Shown: one piece after another, positions 16,158 through 25,147 of the stretch
Layout: every line of letters starts with the position of its first letter
Numbering within the stretch: position 1 is the stretch's first letter
DNA from: Candidatus Gastranaerophilales bacterium
GTDB lineage: Bacteria > Cyanobacteriota > Vampirovibrionia > Gastranaerophilales > Gastranaerophilaceae
DNA length: 46,599 nt
NCBI GenBank assembly: GCA_944327245.1
Contig: CALVHD010000015.1
Span: forward strand, 1-46,599
Direction of reading: 5' to 3'
Notes under the pieces: model-generated
What the model was told of the DNA's origin: nothing
What the model saw: only the letters and a program-made list of their open reading frames with translations
Databases searched by the model: none
Made by a program: the position numbers and the translations under genes

Positions 16158-17456
16158 TTAAATATTTTCAATATTCCAATCAAGCGCATTCATTTCTTTC
16201 AAAAGTTCTGCATAGCTGTCGTAATATTCAGCCAAAGCTTCATGATAATATAACATAGATTCAAGATAAATTTTCTTAGATACCAAAAATGAAGTAATAT
16301 CTATTTTTTTATTCTCAAGGCTTACTCTTGATTCTGTTAATAATTCTTTTGAATCTTTTAAAAGTTCTCTATTGTAAAAATTAAGATTTGTTCTTGCTAT
16401 TGTATATTTTTCCCAAGCATCTGTTACATCTCTTATAACGTCTACTTTTATATCTTCATATTTTAACTGTGCTTTTTCTATTTCTATCTTAGCATTTTTA
16501 ATTTCAGGTTGATATTGATAAATTAAAGGAATGTTTGTTAAGCCAACTTGAACATATCCTCCGGACATAAAACGCCCAGTTGAAGATACGCCTTTTGATT
16601 GATAAGCATAACCGCCGTCAATTTCTAAATCCGGAATCAGCTGACTTCTTACAACTTTTAAATTATATTGCGCGCTTTCTATCTCTTGTTTTGCCTTTAA
16701 TAAGTCGTATCTGTTCTCAAGAGCATAACTTTTAATTTTTTCAAAATTCAATTTTTCACTTAATGGATTAATCGTGCTAAGTGCGGCATAATTATCATTC
16801 AAAACTTCTTCTTTTGTATCATAATTAATCTCACTTGTATTCATTGTTGCATTAAGACGATTTTGGGCCTTAATTACCTCGGATTTTGCAACATTTGTAT
16901 AAATAATTGAACGATTTAGGGCAATTTTTGCTTGAATTACCTCTGTATGCGGAATTGCATTTTTTTCTGATTGTTTTTTGGCTGTCTCGTAAAGTTCATT
17001 TGTTAAATCCTGCTGCTCTTTTAAAACTTTATAATTTGCCTTTTTAAGCAATAAATCTATGTACGCTCTTTTAACATTCAAAATCAAAACTTGTTCATAA
17101 TATTTTTCATCATCTAAAGCAGCCAAAGCTTCAGATTTTGCATAATCTTTTCTTTTTCCTCTTTTTAAAATTTCAATAGTATAATCTACGCCGATTTGTT
17201 GAGGATTGCCTTCTCCTGCTTTTCCGATATTTTGAAAAGTTTCAATAGAAGGATTTTGTAATCTGTCGGCAATTTTTATTTTGTTTATACTGCTTTGCGT
17301 ATTCAATTGTTGAATTTTTACTTTAGGGTTTGCCTTTAGTGTAATATTAATAGCTTCATCAAGACTTATTTTTTTGTTTTCAACAATGCCAAGACAAAAA
17401 TCAGCCTTAGAAAATATTACTAATACAAAAAATAATATAACTAATCTTAATTTCAT
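16158..17456 (-). CDS. TolC-family outer membrane efflux protein
   Basis: A 432-residue TolC/CusC-type protein: signal peptide (MKLRLVILFFVLVIFSKADFCLG), then two repeated helical hairpins with the usual SLDEAINITLKANPKVK opening and long helices such as RNRLNATMN-like and SAQYNLKVVRSQLIPDLEIDGGY. It forms the outer-membrane duct of tripartite export systems. No adaptor or inner-membrane pump lies next to it, so partners must be elsewhere. The ATG at 17456 is chosen; a TTG three codons earlier is possible. A TATAAT box (17475-17480, minus) gives a very short leader. Confidence 0.9.
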   Translation of the reverse strand: MKLRLVILFFVLVIFSKADFCLGIVENKKISLDEAINITLKANPKVKIQQLNTQSSINKIKIADRLQNPSIETFQNIGKAGEGNPQQIGVDYTIEILKRGKRKDYAKSEALAALDDEKYYEQVLILNVKRAYIDLLLKKANYKVLKEQQDLTNELYETAKKQSEKNAIPHTEVIQAKIALNRSIIYTNVAKSEVIKAQNRLNATMNTSEINYDTKEEVLNDNYAALSTINPLSEKLNFEKIKSYALENRYDLLKAKQEIESAQYNLKVVRSQLIPDLEIDGGYAYQSKGVSSTGRFMSGGYVQVGLTNIPLIYQYQPEIKNAKIEIEKAQLKYEDIKVDVIRDVTDAWEKYTIARTNLNFYNRELLKDSKELLTESRVSLENKKIDITSFLVSKKIYLESMLYYHEALAEYYDSYAELLKEMNALDWNIENI

Positions 17457-17560
17457 ATGTTGCAATGCAATAATATTATACTAACTATAAAACTCAACTA
17501 AAAATATATTGCGAAAAATGTTAAAATATGTAAAAGTAATATATAAAATACGAGGCGAAA

Positions 17561-18181
17561 ATGAATAATGAAATATTAAAAAATATATCTTACGGAGTTT
17601 ATGTTGCAACAACAAAAAACAATGAAAAATCAACGGGCTGCATTGTAAATAGCGTTATGCAAGTAACACAAAACAGTCTTGCTGTTTCAATAAATCATAA
17701 CAACTATACAAATGAATGCATAAAAAATAATAAAAAATTTGCAATCTCTATTCTATCAACTGACGTAAACGATAATATTATACCTACTTTCGGCTTTCAA
17801 ACGGGCAGAAATATAAATAAATTTGAAAATATTGAAAAAATTACAATAGACGATATTGATATAATTAAAAATTCAATCGGATACATCGTCTGCGAAGTTA
17901 TAGACAGTATAGAAACAGAAACACACACTGTTTTCATTGCCAAAATTTTAGACGGAGATATTCTAAACAATCAAACTCCGATGACTTATGCTTATTATCA
18001 TACGGTAAAAAAAGGCACAAGCCCCAAAAATGCACCAACTTATATTGAAAATAAGGAACAAAAACAAGGCTATAAATGCTCAATTTGCGGTTATATATAT
18101 GAAGGCAATATAGAAAATGAACCCGATGATTTTGTTTGCCCTGTTTGCAAACAACCTAAAAGCGTATTTGTTAAACTATAA
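17561..18181 (+). CDS. flavin reductase-rubredoxin fusion protein
   Basis: A 206-residue protein. Residues 1-155 form a flavin reductase-like FMN-binding domain (GCIVNSVMQVTQNSLAVSIN, then FQTGRNINKFENI). Residues 165-206 form a rubredoxin with both iron-binding pairs, CSICGY and CPVCKQ. This is the layout of high-molecular-weight rubredoxin (Hrb) of anaerobes, which passes electrons from NAD(P)H to oxygen- or NO-reducing flavodiiron proteins. No flavodiiron gene is in the window. GAGGCG lies 5 bases before the ATG. Its 3' end overlaps the convergent EamA gene by 6 bases. It supports an anaerobic or oxygen-sensitive host. Confidence 0.9.
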   Translation: MNNEILKNISYGVYVATTKNNEKSTGCIVNSVMQVTQNSLAVSINHNNYTNECIKNNKKFAISILSTDVNDNIIPTFGFQTGRNINKFENIEKITIDDIDIIKNSIGYIVCEVIDSIETETHTVFIAKILDGDILNNQTPMTYAYYHTVKKGTSPKNAPTYIENKEQKQGYKCSICGYIYEGNIENEPDDFVCPVCKQPKSVFVKL

Positions 18182-19069
18182 TTTTTCTTGTTTTTTCTTT
18201 TCGTAAAAAACATATATACTTTGAAAAATCACAGATAAAAGGATTAAAACAAAGCCCATATAAAAATAAACAGATAAGTCTTTGTTTTCCTGAAAAATTA
18301 TCATAGCCAAAATCATTGTATAAATCGGCTCAAGATTATAAGATAAATTTACGCTGAAAGCCGATAATTTTTTAAGCGCACGAATTTGAAAATAATAAAG
18401 AAAAGCAGTACAAAAAAGAGCAAGAATAATTAAATAAAATAAGTTCATGCCAAAGGGAAAAATATTTTCAACAGGGAAAAAATATAAATAAAAAGGCATA
18501 ATCAAACCTATAAAAATAAATCCCCCGAGCATTTCGTAAAAAAGCATTATATTTGAATTATATTTCGCAACTTTTTTATTAAATATGGTAAATAATGCCG
18601 CACTTAAAGCAGAGAAAATGCCTATTATTATCCCTGTTTGATAATGACTGTCAAAATTGAAAATTAAAGCTATCCCTAAAATAGTAATAAAACTGAACAA
18701 AAATTCATGTTTAAAACATCTGTGTTTATTAACCAAAGGATCAATTAAAGCCGTAAAAAAACTAATTAAAGACAAGCAAACTATTCCAATAGAAATATTT
18801 GAATATTTAATACTTCCATAAAATAAAACCCAGTGAAGTCCCAGCAAGGCACCTACTGAAGCAATTTTAACAAAATCTTTAAGACTTATTTTATTTATTT
18901 TTTTAATGAAAAATAAATAAACGCCAATTATTAAAACACTGAAAAATAAACGCCAGAAAGTTAGCAATCCCTCATTCAAGGTAATTAATCTGCCAAAAAG
19001 CCCCGTGCAACCGGCCAAAAGAATTGATATATGTAATTCTAAAAAAGCTCTCTTTTCAACTTGTTTCAT
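18176..19069 (-). CDS. EamA/DMT-family transporter
   Basis: A 297-residue membrane protein with about ten hydrophobic helices arranged as two EamA repeats. Features include the N-terminal LLAGCTGLFGRLITL and a second-half NLSYNLEPIYTMILAMIIFQE segment, where the proline-containing NLEP is typical of drug/metabolite transporters. The substrate is unknown. It lies 12 bases after the MATE gene, probably as the last gene of an HD-MATE-EamA operon. Confidence 0.88.
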   Translation of the reverse strand: MKQVEKRAFLELHISILLAGCTGLFGRLITLNEGLLTFWRLFFSVLIIGVYLFFIKKINKISLKDFVKIASVGALLGLHWVLFYGSIKYSNISIGIVCLSLISFFTALIDPLVNKHRCFKHEFLFSFITILGIALIFNFDSHYQTGIIIGIFSALSAALFTIFNKKVAKYNSNIMLFYEMLGGFIFIGLIMPFYLYFFPVENIFPFGMNLFYLIILALFCTAFLYYFQIRALKKLSAFSVNLSYNLEPIYTMILAMIIFQENKDLSVYFYMGFVLILLSVIFQSIYVFYEKKKQEKL

Positions 19070-19081
19070 TTTTCCCCGAAA

Positions 19082-20452
19082 TCAAACCCTGTTATTTTGT
19101 AATCTTTGTTTATTTTTTAATTTTTTCAAATTTTTCGCAAGACTAATTTTATATCCTAAATATAATACAATTGCCGCGGCAATCCAAGCACAAGGTGTTG
19201 CAAAACATATACCGAGATATTTAAAATAATGACCCAAGATAAAAGCACAAAGCGTTCTTGCAATCAACTCCGATATTCCGGAAGCCAATGGAGCCATTAC
19301 ACTGCCCATACCTTGTAATATATTTCTATATATCAAAAGAACACCCAAAAAGAAATAAAATATAACTATTATATGCAAATAAATTTCAGCAAGATGAATA
19401 ACCTCGCTGTTTGGTTCAGACATAAAAAGACTGATAATATTATCCGAAAATAATACAATAATAATCATTGAAATAATGCTTATTATGCCTGCCAATAAAA
19501 CACTTGCCCTTGCCCCTTCTCTAATTCTTGACATCTTATTTGCACCATAGTTTTGCGCACTGAATACAGCAGCAGTAGCTCCTATTGCAAGAAGTGTTTG
19601 GCTGAACATTTGATCTACTCTCATTGCAGTTGTATAAGCTGCAACAGCAATTGAACCGAAACCATTCAGAACATATTGAAGAGCAATTATTCCTATTGTC
19701 AAAACAGACATCTGAAAGCCCATTGGAATACCGACTCTTAAATGTTCATATAAAAATTCAAAACTCACTTTCCAATCTTGTTTTTTCAATCTTAAAATAG
19801 GAAATTTACAAAACATAAAAATAATGCACAATATTGTTGAAACCCCTTGAGAAATTACGGTTGCCCAAGCAGCTCCTTTGATACCCATGTTAAATTTAGC
19901 AATGAAAATAATATCAAGTGCAATATTTAAAAATGAAGAAAAAATTAAAAAATAAAGAGGAGTTTTGCTATCTCCCAGTGCTCTTATAACATTTGATGAA
20001 ACATTATAAAATACGGTTGCAAAAATACCGATAAACATAATATATAAATAGTCATTTGCAAGATTAATAATATCAGGCGGCGTATTTAAAAATGCAAGCA
20101 TTTTATAAGAAAACGGCGCCGATAATATTGTCAAAACAAAAGTTAAAAGAAAAGACAAAATCAAAGAAGCACTAAGCGATTTTTTAACTTCTTCATATTT
20201 CTGCGCTCCGAATTTTTGCGCTGTTATAACACTAAACCCTTGTGTTGAAGCAAAAATAAAACTTATTACAAGAAAAATCAAAGGAGATGTTGCTCCAACA
20301 GCACCAAGGGCATTTATTCCCAAAAATCTTCCCACTACAAGAGCATCAACAAAATTATAAAATTGTTGAAATAAATTCCCCAAAAATATTGGTAACATAA
20401 AACACAAAATCAGTTTTAGCGGTTTACCTTCTGTTAGTTGCTTCTGAGCCAT
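19082..20452 (-). CDS. MATE-family efflux transporter
   Basis: A 456-residue protein with 12 hydrophobic segments and the MATE opening LKLILCFMLPIFLGNLFQQFYNFVDALVVGRFLG, plus GSTSPLIF-like and RALGDSKTPLYF motifs (residues 50-55 and 150-161). It is an ion-coupled multidrug or metabolite exporter at the inner membrane, most like the NorM/DinF-type group common in Firmicutes. It lies 6 bases downstream of the HD gene and 12 upstream of EamA. The pairing of two exporters with an HD phosphohydrolase has no obvious shared pathway. Confidence 0.92.
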   Translation of the reverse strand: MAQKQLTEGKPLKLILCFMLPIFLGNLFQQFYNFVDALVVGRFLGINALGAVGATSPLIFLVISFIFASTQGFSVITAQKFGAQKYEEVKKSLSASLILSFLLTFVLTILSAPFSYKMLAFLNTPPDIINLANDYLYIMFIGIFATVFYNVSSNVIRALGDSKTPLYFLIFSSFLNIALDIIFIAKFNMGIKGAAWATVISQGVSTILCIIFMFCKFPILRLKKQDWKVSFEFLYEHLRVGIPMGFQMSVLTIGIIALQYVLNGFGSIAVAAYTTAMRVDQMFSQTLLAIGATAAVFSAQNYGANKMSRIREGARASVLLAGIISIISMIIIVLFSDNIISLFMSEPNSEVIHLAEIYLHIIVIFYFFLGVLLIYRNILQGMGSVMAPLASGISELIARTLCAFILGHYFKYLGICFATPCAWIAAAIVLYLGYKISLAKNLKKLKNKQRLQNNRV

Positions 20453-20458
20453 ATTATT

Positions 20459-21265
20459 TTATAAATAGCATTTACATTCTTGTCCTGATACACCTGCATA
20501 AAGCTCCACATATTCTTTTGCAGGGGAAGAATTTACTTTTGTTAAAAGTACTTCTTCAATTTGGAAAAATCCTACATCGCCGGACATTTCCACCTCAATT
20601 TTAATTGGTTTTTTCTCGCCTTGATGAATTCTAACTCTTTTTATAGCATTAGCCGAATATTTATGAATATCGCCTACTTTAGGCGCAGCATTTATTGCAA
20701 GAGGAATTCTTGCTCTGCCTTTAGTCATATCACAGCCATCTGCTATTAAAATAATTCCTGCCTCAATTGAATGTATTTTTTTAGATGACATATGTCCTAC
20801 AATTGCTTCAAGAGCAAGAGATTTAATTATTGTAACTTTTTGAATATCATTTGGAAAAATTGCTTTAAGAGCTCTATCCATTAATGGCTGCGCCAAAACA
20901 ATAGACATTTCTTCATGGGCGCTTCTCCCTATCATCATTCCTAAATCATGCATTAAACCTGCCATAACGACAGCACACATGCTATCTTCAAAAGTTCCTA
21001 CTTCTTCTCTTTCAAGTGAAGTTTTAATATTATTTTTATGAAGAATATTAAGCATTTTTATTGCATTATTTGCAACTTGGCGCATATGAACAGGTCCATG
21101 GTCATTAAAACCAAGTCTTTTGATAGATACATTATTGGCATAATCTTGCATAACCTGTAATTCTTCATCTTCTAAAAGATATTTAGCAAGTTTTTGACAA
21201 ACTTTGTAGTCTTTTAATTTTTCTAAAATTCTTGTTTCTAAATTTATTTCTTTTGCTGATTTCAT
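20459..21265 (-). CDS. HD-domain phosphohydrolase
   Basis: A 268-residue HD-superfamily protein. Metal-site residues appear in order: DHGPVHMRQV (His56, His60), GLMHDLGM (His106-Asp107), EAIVGHMSSKKIHSIEAG and ILIADGCDMTKGR (Asp176). Small-molecule phosphomonoesterase or phosphodiesterase activity is expected, but the substrate cannot be told from sequence. The C-terminal 70 residues form a separate beta-rich part ending in ECKCYL. AGGAAAA precedes the ATG. It is the first gene of the HD-MATE-EamA operon. Confidence 0.87.
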   Translation of the reverse strand: MKSAKEINLETRILEKLKDYKVCQKLAKYLLEDEELQVMQDYANNVSIKRLGFNDHGPVHMRQVANNAIKMLNILHKNNIKTSLEREEVGTFEDSMCAVVMAGLMHDLGMMIGRSAHEEMSIVLAQPLMDRALKAIFPNDIQKVTIIKSLALEAIVGHMSSKKIHSIEAGIILIADGCDMTKGRARIPLAINAAPKVGDIHKYSANAIKRVRIHQGEKKPIKIEVEMSGDVGFFQIEEVLLTKVNSSPAKEYVELYAGVSGQECKCYL

Positions 21266-21350
21266 TTTTATTTTTCCTATTTTTAGTTATATTATATATT
21301 AAAATTAAATAATAGTTTAGTTATATAATTCCACCAATAGGAGAAAATAT

Positions 21351-21989
21351 ATGAAAGTATTAATGTTAAATGGCAGTTGTAACCTAAAAGGGAGTACATT
21401 TTTAGCTTTAGAAGAAATAGGAAAATGCTTAAAAACATACAATATCGATTATGAAATTTTTCAAATAGGCGCAAAACCTGTTAGAGATTGCATAGGCTGC
21501 GCTAAATGTGCTGAATTAAAAAAATGTATTTTTGATGATGACGAAGTTAATAATTTTGTTCAAAAAGCTAATGAAGCAGACGGTTTTATCTTTGCAAGTC
21601 CTGTTTATTATGCTCATGCCAGCGGAAGATTACTTTCTTTTTTAGATAGAGCATTTTATAGTGCATCTTGTTCTAATAAAAGTATTGCCTTTAAATATAA
21701 ACCTTCAAGCGCAGTTGCCGTTGCAAGAAGAGCAGGAACAACTTCAACTTTGGCTGACATAGAAAAATATTTTACAATTAATCAAATGCCAATAATTTCA
21801 TCAACTTATTGGAACATGGTTTATTCAAGAAAACCACAAGATGTTCCTTTTGACGAAGAAGGACTGCAAACTATGAGAAATATCGCGCACAACATGGCAT
21901 GGATATTAAATTGCATTGATTTAGGAAAGAAAAACAATATCCCTTATCCAAAAACCGAAACAGGAAAAATGACCAATTTTGTAAAATAA
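21351..21989 (+). CDS. NAD(P)H-dependent FMN reductase / flavodoxin-fold protein
   Basis: A 212-residue flavodoxin-like fold protein. The N-terminal strand-loop MLNGSCNLKGSTFLALEEI binds FMN phosphate, ASPVYYAHASGRLLSFLDRAF is the family's second flavin-contact segment, and CIGCAKCAELKKC near residues 47-59 resembles the compact cysteine motif of iron-sulfur flavoproteins, though cluster binding is not proven. GGAG lies upstream of the start. It is divergent from the HD operon. Confidence 0.88.
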   Translation: MKVLMLNGSCNLKGSTFLALEEIGKCLKTYNIDYEIFQIGAKPVRDCIGCAKCAELKKCIFDDDEVNNFVQKANEADGFIFASPVYYAHASGRLLSFLDRAFYSASCSNKSIAFKYKPSSAVAVARRAGTTSTLADIEKYFTINQMPIISSTYWNMVYSRKPQDVPFDEEGLQTMRNIAHNMAWILNCIDLGKKNNIPYPKTETGKMTNFVK

Positions 21990-22024
21990 TAATTTGAATT
22001 AAATTTTTGTGTTAATTTTTTATT

Positions 22025-22543
22025 ATGGATACTCTGGACGAAATAAAATATTGCTGGAAATGTGGAAATAAGCTAGAACTAAAAGAATGTTTCAATTGTT
22101 CTGTTAATGAAGGAACTTTCCCATATTGTGAAAATTGCGAAGAATTTCGCTTTCCTTTCTTTAATGTTGCAGTCAGCATGGTAATTTACAATAAAGATTA
22201 TTCAAAAATCCTTCTAATTAAACAATACAAAAGAGATTTTAATATTTTGGTTGCAGGTTATGTTAATAAAAAAGAAACTCTTGAACAAGCCCTAATTAGA
22301 GAAATCAAAGAAGAAGTTAACCTCGAAGTTTTAAATTATAAATATAATAAAAGCAAATATTATCCAAAATCAAACAGTTTGATTTGCAATTTTATTGTAC
22401 AAGCGAAAAACGAAAATTTTAAATTAACTCCTGAAGTGGACAGCGCAAGATGGTTTAGTATAAATGAAGCCAAAAAAGAAATTTTGCCAAATTCTCTGGC
22501 GCAAGAATTTTTAAATCTATCCATAGAAAAATTAAAACTCTAA
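22025..22543 (+). CDS. NUDIX hydrolase with N-terminal zinc ribbon
   Basis: A 172-residue protein. Two CxxC-type pairs (CWKCGNKLELKECFNC and the following CENC) form a zinc ribbon in residues 11-40, and the NUDIX box begins at GYVNKKETLEQALIREIKEE, with the usual Gly near its end replaced by Asn. The layout resembles NudC-like pyrophosphatases but is shorter. A nucleoside diphosphate derivative is the likely substrate class. No Shine-Dalgarno is seen. The stop overlaps the convergent GNAT gene by 4 bases. Confidence 0.88.
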   Translation: MDTLDEIKYCWKCGNKLELKECFNCSVNEGTFPYCENCEEFRFPFFNVAVSMVIYNKDYSKILLIKQYKRDFNILVAGYVNKKETLEQALIREIKEEVNLEVLNYKYNKSKYYPKSNSLICNFIVQAKNENFKLTPEVDSARWFSINEAKKEILPNSLAQEFLNLSIEKLKL

Positions 22544-22983
22544 ATTTCTTTTTTCATCACGTTATAAGGTAAACTTTCAAAACCTGATTTTTCATAAGCA
22601 CAAACAGCTTGAAGATTTTCTTTTTCAACTTCAAGTTTTAAAACTTTACCTATATTATTTTTTTCAATAAATTTGAAAAATTCTTTAATTATTCCTTTAT
22701 TTCTATATTCATAACTTAAATATAAATCTTCAAGCCAGATACATTCTTTTGCAACTTCTGTTGAATAACCTCTTGAAATCATCGAGTAACCTATAATTTT
22801 TTCATCAAATAAAAAAACATACCCGTCTAAATATGGAAAATCGCTAATACAATTATCAAAATCTTTTTCAAAAATTTCCTCACTGCCATTGGTATATACA
22901 GCATCAGAACTATAAAATTCTTTCATATAATAAAGAACAGTTTTTTTATCTTCTTTTTGCATTTTTCTTATTGTTATATTCAT
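22540..22983 (-). CDS. GNAT-family N-acetyltransferase
   Basis: A 147-residue GNAT protein: ECIWLEDLYLSYEYRNKGIIKEFFKFIE carries the acetyl-CoA-binding Arg/Gln-x-x-Gly-x region (YRNKGI), and LQAVCAYEKSGFE is the C-terminal signature. The acceptor is unknown. The ATG at 22983 with AGAGG five bases upstream was preferred over a TTG nine codons earlier. Confidence 0.85.
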   Translation of the reverse strand: MNITIRKMQKEDKKTVLYYMKEFYSSDAVYTNGSEEIFEKDFDNCISDFPYLDGYVFLFDEKIIGYSMISRGYSTEVAKECIWLEDLYLSYEYRNKGIIKEFFKFIEKNNIGKVLKLEVEKENLQAVCAYEKSGFESLPYNVMKKEI

Positions 22984-23072
22984 AAAAACCTCTTGAATTA
23001 ATTTTAACAAAAAAGCAAAATAATAATTTGACTTGTTTTAAATAATTGCACCCCATTTAAAAGGTTTTAAAA

Positions 23073-24089
23073 ATGAATTTAACCATAGGCACCATTAAAT
23101 TTTGTAATTCAATAAATAATAAAAATGTACAATCTGATTTAAAAGTAAACGATTCCACTCCTAAAAACGCAAAAGAAAGCAAGCTGCCCAATATAGATTA
23201 TACAAACCAATATCACACAAAAGATTCTTTAAAAAGCTATATTCTAGCAAAAACATATAGTGAAAAGGACTTTAGTGACATAAAAAAAGAAGTTAGACAA
23301 AGAGGGAAACAAATTTTCTCGGGTAATGAATTTTTCATAAGAATGACAGATTATAAAAAAAATGAACAATGGGCAAAAGAAATGGAAAATTTAACCTATT
23401 CTGTTTCCTTTGCTATTTCAAACGGGGCAAGCTTTGAAACTATTTTGAAATATCTTGAAAATGGCATTCAATTCATCCACAAAACAACTCCTAAACTAAA
23501 CAACTACAATAGCCCCTTTGGAGAAAAAAGAAAAATGTATCATTGCCTTGGTTTGTCTATAGGAAAAAGAGGCTGTGAATATATAAACAGATATTATGAA
23601 AAAAGTAAAACAAAAAACACAGAATTTGAAATGCTCGGAAGAACATTTGAAATGTATTGTCCAAAATCAAACCAAGAATATAAGGATGCAAATGTTGCAA
23701 AAATTGGAATAATTTCTCAATTCAGTCCCCAAAACAAATTAATAGGAGTTTGCCAAGACTCTGTTGATAAATACACAATATCAAACTTATTCTTTGTAAA
23801 AAAAGAATTTGAAAAACTAAGTCAAATTGAAAATCCGACCACTCAAGATGTTATGCGCTCATGCGCCATAATTCAATGGCTTATTGCTCAAGAAACTCCA
23901 TACAAACGAGGAAGTGATTCAGTGGCTAATGTTTTAACTAAAGCAATAATGCATGCATATAATGTTCATATCAGTCCTGTAAAAGAAGGAATAAGCCTTG
24001 ATTTTGAAGCTTTTGATACTGATTTAGATGATTATATTAAAAAATATCCCGATTTCTTTGAAGAAAAACCTTATAAATTAGAAAGCTAA
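23073..24089 (+). CDS. tandem paralogue 1 of an unrecognised family
   Basis: A 338-residue protein without signal peptide or membrane segment. It opens MNLTIGTIKFCN, the N-terminal tag shared with its two neighbours and the GH77-like protein. A family core runs from the GNEFFIRMTDYKKNEQWAKEM region through CEYINRYYEKSK to the C-terminal block MRSCAIIQWLIAQETP, RGSDSVANVLTKAIMHAYN and FDTDLDDYIKKYPDFF. I know no family with this pattern. The C-terminal third is nearly identical to that of the next two genes while the first half is diverged. RBS AAAAGG. An effector, enzyme or structural role cannot be told apart. Confidence 0.85.
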   Translation: MNLTIGTIKFCNSINNKNVQSDLKVNDSTPKNAKESKLPNIDYTNQYHTKDSLKSYILAKTYSEKDFSDIKKEVRQRGKQIFSGNEFFIRMTDYKKNEQWAKEMENLTYSVSFAISNGASFETILKYLENGIQFIHKTTPKLNNYNSPFGEKRKMYHCLGLSIGKRGCEYINRYYEKSKTKNTEFEMLGRTFEMYCPKSNQEYKDANVAKIGIISQFSPQNKLIGVCQDSVDKYTISNLFFVKKEFEKLSQIENPTTQDVMRSCAIIQWLIAQETPYKRGSDSVANVLTKAIMHAYNVHISPVKEGISLDFEAFDTDLDDYIKKYPDFFEEKPYKLES

Positions 24090-24093
24090 AAAA

Positions 24094-25074
24094 ATGAATT
24101 TAACAATTTCTCCTATTTCTTTTAGAGCCCAAAAAATTAATTCAAACTCATCAATAACCCCAAAAACTAATTCTTTAGAACAAGGTGAGAAAAAAAATAT
24201 TTACACAAAAACCTTTTTTAGAAGTTATGTTTTAGCAGGATTAGTTGTTGAAGAAAACACATATTTAAAATTAAGAAAAAAAGCTCAAGAACTTTCAAAA
24301 CAAGTTTTTTCAGGTGACGAATTTTTTATTAATATGAAAGGCTATAAAAAAAATGAAACTTGGGCAAAACAAATGGAAGCATTAACCTATGCCAGTTCTT
24401 TAGCAATTTCAAACGGAAAGGATTTTAATTTTGTTTTAAACAATATAGAAAAAGGAATAAACATCATTAATTCAATAAGACTTGGAGGCAACAGCTATAC
24501 ATACGGCAAAATTAGAGAACTTTGCCATTCTTTTCAAATAATGGAGGATGAAAGGGGTTGTGAATATTTAGACAGATACATTAAAAAAAGCAAAATAAAA
24601 AACTCTCAAACAAAAAAAGCCGGAAAACCGGTTAAAGTATATGCCGCAAAACCCAATGAAGAATATAAAGAAGCAAATGTTTCAAAAATATCAAAAGTTC
24701 AAATTGCAGGAATTACAAGTCCAATTGTTGAAATATACCAAGAATCAATAAGAAAATATACAATATCTAACTTATATTTTGCAAAAAAAGAATTTGAAAA
24801 ACTAAGTCAAATTGAAAACCCAACCACTCAAGATGTTATGCGCTCATGCGCTATAATTCAATGGCTTATTGCCCAAGAAACTCCATATTACAGGGGAAGT
24901 GATTCAGTGGCTAATGTTTTAACTAAAGCAATAATGCATGCATATAATATTCATATCAGCCCTGTAAAAGAAGGAATAAGCCTTGATTTTGAAGCTTTTG
25001 ATACTGATTTAGATGATTATATTAAAAAATATCCTGATTTCTTTGAAGAAAAACCTTATAAATTAGAAAGTTAA
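24094..25074 (+). CDS. tandem paralogue 2 of an unrecognised family
   Basis: A 326-residue paralogue starting 4 bases after the first. It opens MNLTISPISFRAQK and shares GDEFFINMKGYKKNETWAKQM, CEYLDRYIKKSK and the full C-terminal block, ending EEKPYKLES like copy 1. Around residues 145-190 it differs in length and sequence from the others. No Shine-Dalgarno is evident and the short gap suggests coupling to copy 1. Function is unknown. Confidence 0.85.
   Translation: MNLTISPISFRAQKINSNSSITPKTNSLEQGEKKNIYTKTFFRSYVLAGLVVEENTYLKLRKKAQELSKQVFSGDEFFINMKGYKKNETWAKQMEALTYASSLAISNGKDFNFVLNNIEKGINIINSIRLGGNSYTYGKIRELCHSFQIMEDERGCEYLDRYIKKSKIKNSQTKKAGKPVKVYAAKPNEEYKEANVSKISKVQIAGITSPIVEIYQESIRKYTISNLYFAKKEFEKLSQIENPTTQDVMRSCAIIQWLIAQETPYYRGSDSVANVLTKAIMHAYNIHISPVKEGISLDFEAFDTDLDDYIKKYPDFFEEKPYKLES
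24891..25023 (+). repeat. homogenised 3' segment, copy in paralogue 2
   Basis: This 133-bp segment is identical at every base, including silent sites, to 25939-26071 in paralogue 3, and almost identical to the same part of paralogue 1 (about 23893-24022). Upstream coding parts are well diverged, so recent gene conversion or domain exchange is likely. Confidence 0.88.
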
Positions 25075-25147
25075 TAAATTTTAACAATGGGGCAATTTGT
25101 TATATTCATATTGTTTTATTGATTTGCAATTATATAAAGGAGTTGAA

